The notes below the pieces were generated by a model, which saw only the letters and a program-made list of their open reading frames with translations, searched no databases and had not been told where the DNA came from. Positions 28,609 to 28,970 of a stretch of DNA of 28,970 nt are shown here, one piece after another. Source of the stretch: a virus. The translations under genes and the position numbers were made by a program. The stretch lies in IMG/VR virus record IMGVR_UViG_3300044633_000266, positions 1 through 28,970 of that record; one strand, given 5' to 3'. Numbering within the stretch: the stretch's first letter is position 1; each line of letters begins with the position of its first letter.

Positions 28609-28970
28609 GCGACGAGAAGCTGAACGCCAACTCCACACTCGACAAAGTGCTCGGGTATGTGGACTCGCCGTTCAAGCTGTTTGCCATCTTGGTGATGGGC
28701 GTGGTGGCCTTCTCGGGTTACTTCCTGTGGCAGAACCAAGAGTTCATGCGGGACGCCTACAAAGAGTCCAAGAAGCTGCCTGAGATAAACACCAGCCGAG
28801 CAGACGATGCCAGTTCAATGCTGTTCAAAAAGACTGGTGCAACCGTGGTCGCTGTCTTTAAAGTCAATCCACTGTTTGGCAGCCGGGTGCTTTACAGGGC
28901 ATACACCAAGGATGGGCGGGATAAGTCTGTTGAGGACATTGATGTTGGCCTATTCAGCCAGAATGCGTCC
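28605..28970 (+). CDS. Membrane-anchored protein, cut by the window end
   Basis: An open frame from ATG 28605 runs to the end of the window with no stop (122 codons). It overlaps the preceding stop by 4 nt. It starts MSDEKLNANSTLDKVLGYV, has a transmembrane helix at about residues 24-44 (LFAILVMGVVAFSGYFLWQ), a charged KESKKLPEIN turn, and a soluble domain with FKKTGATVVAVFKVNPLFGS, then VLYRAYTKDGRDK. It is probably an inner-membrane protein with a periplasmic domain. It is the third membrane protein in a row, and the function is unknown. Confidence 0.65.
   Translation, partial: MSDEKLNANSTLDKVLGYVDSPFKLFAILVMGVVAFSGYFLWQNQEFMRDAYKESKKLPEINTSRADDASSMLFKKTGATVVAVFKVNPLFGSRVLYRAYTKDGRDKSVEDIDVGLFSQNAS

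Noticed and set aside
1-28970. tRNA genes, integrase and attachment sites
   Set aside because: I looked for cloverleaf-like GGTTCGA arms and recombinase motifs and saw none I could support; an automated scan was not possible.

Overview
The window reads as one continuous stretch of a tailed double-stranded DNA phage genome (class Caudoviricetes). All 41 genes I can support lie on the + strand, packed tightly with many ATGA or TAATG stop/start overlaps. I see no host genes, tRNA, CRISPR array, integrase or replication genes. The set includes small and large terminase, portal, a scaffold-like protein, an HK97-fold-type major capsid protein and a head-tail connector-like protein. There is no tape-measure, sheath or tail-tube gene, so a short-tailed (podovirus-like) virion is the best guess, though tail genes could lie outside the window. 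The fairly GC-rich coding and the style of the proteins fit an environmental (probably freshwater) phage of a proteobacterium, perhaps a betaproteobacterium; that host guess is inference only.

Layout. (1) 1-1975: nine small overlapping genes of mostly unknown function, including a one-helix membrane protein, a zinc-ribbon-like protein and a histone-H1-tail-like Lys/Ala/Pro protein fused to a coiled coil. (2) 2022-4295: terminase small and large subunits plus a small gene, with terL bracketed by copies of a short perfect palindrome. (3) 4347-9575: one giant gene (about 1742 aa) for a multi-domain polyvalent-type protein. It carries an HExxH peptidase-like domain, a block known from phage and conjugative-element polyvalent proteins, and a C-terminal domain with a Cys cluster. 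(4) 9572-18875: portal, two small proteins, a GroES-like co-chaperonin, scaffold-like protein, unknown head protein, decoration-like protein, major capsid protein, further virion-type proteins and an unusual Gly/Lys-rich repeat protein. (5) 18884-20819: a connector-like protein with an apparent inserted discoidin-like domain, a free-standing GIY-YIG homing endonuclease and a zinc-ribbon protein. (6) 20821-27731: an array of fibre and adhesin genes with two tiny fibre-assembly-like genes between them. (7) 27756-28970: small membrane and coiled-coil proteins, the last running off the window end.

How they may work together. The terminases package DNA through the portal into a head built from the capsid protein on the scaffold, with the GroES-like protein probably helping host GroEL fold capsid subunits. 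The polyvalent protein, placed beside the portal gene, is a candidate for a protein packaged and ejected into the host.

The three signals most worth following are: the five-copy ACTAGTC-R-GACTAGT palindrome family, which brackets terL and sits in frame inside two other genes; an aromatic or Lys, x, x, Gly-Gly motif that marks domain boundaries of the polyvalent protein and recurs in the Gly/Lys-rich protein; and a DGSA-x-V motif shared by the portal and scaffold N-termini.
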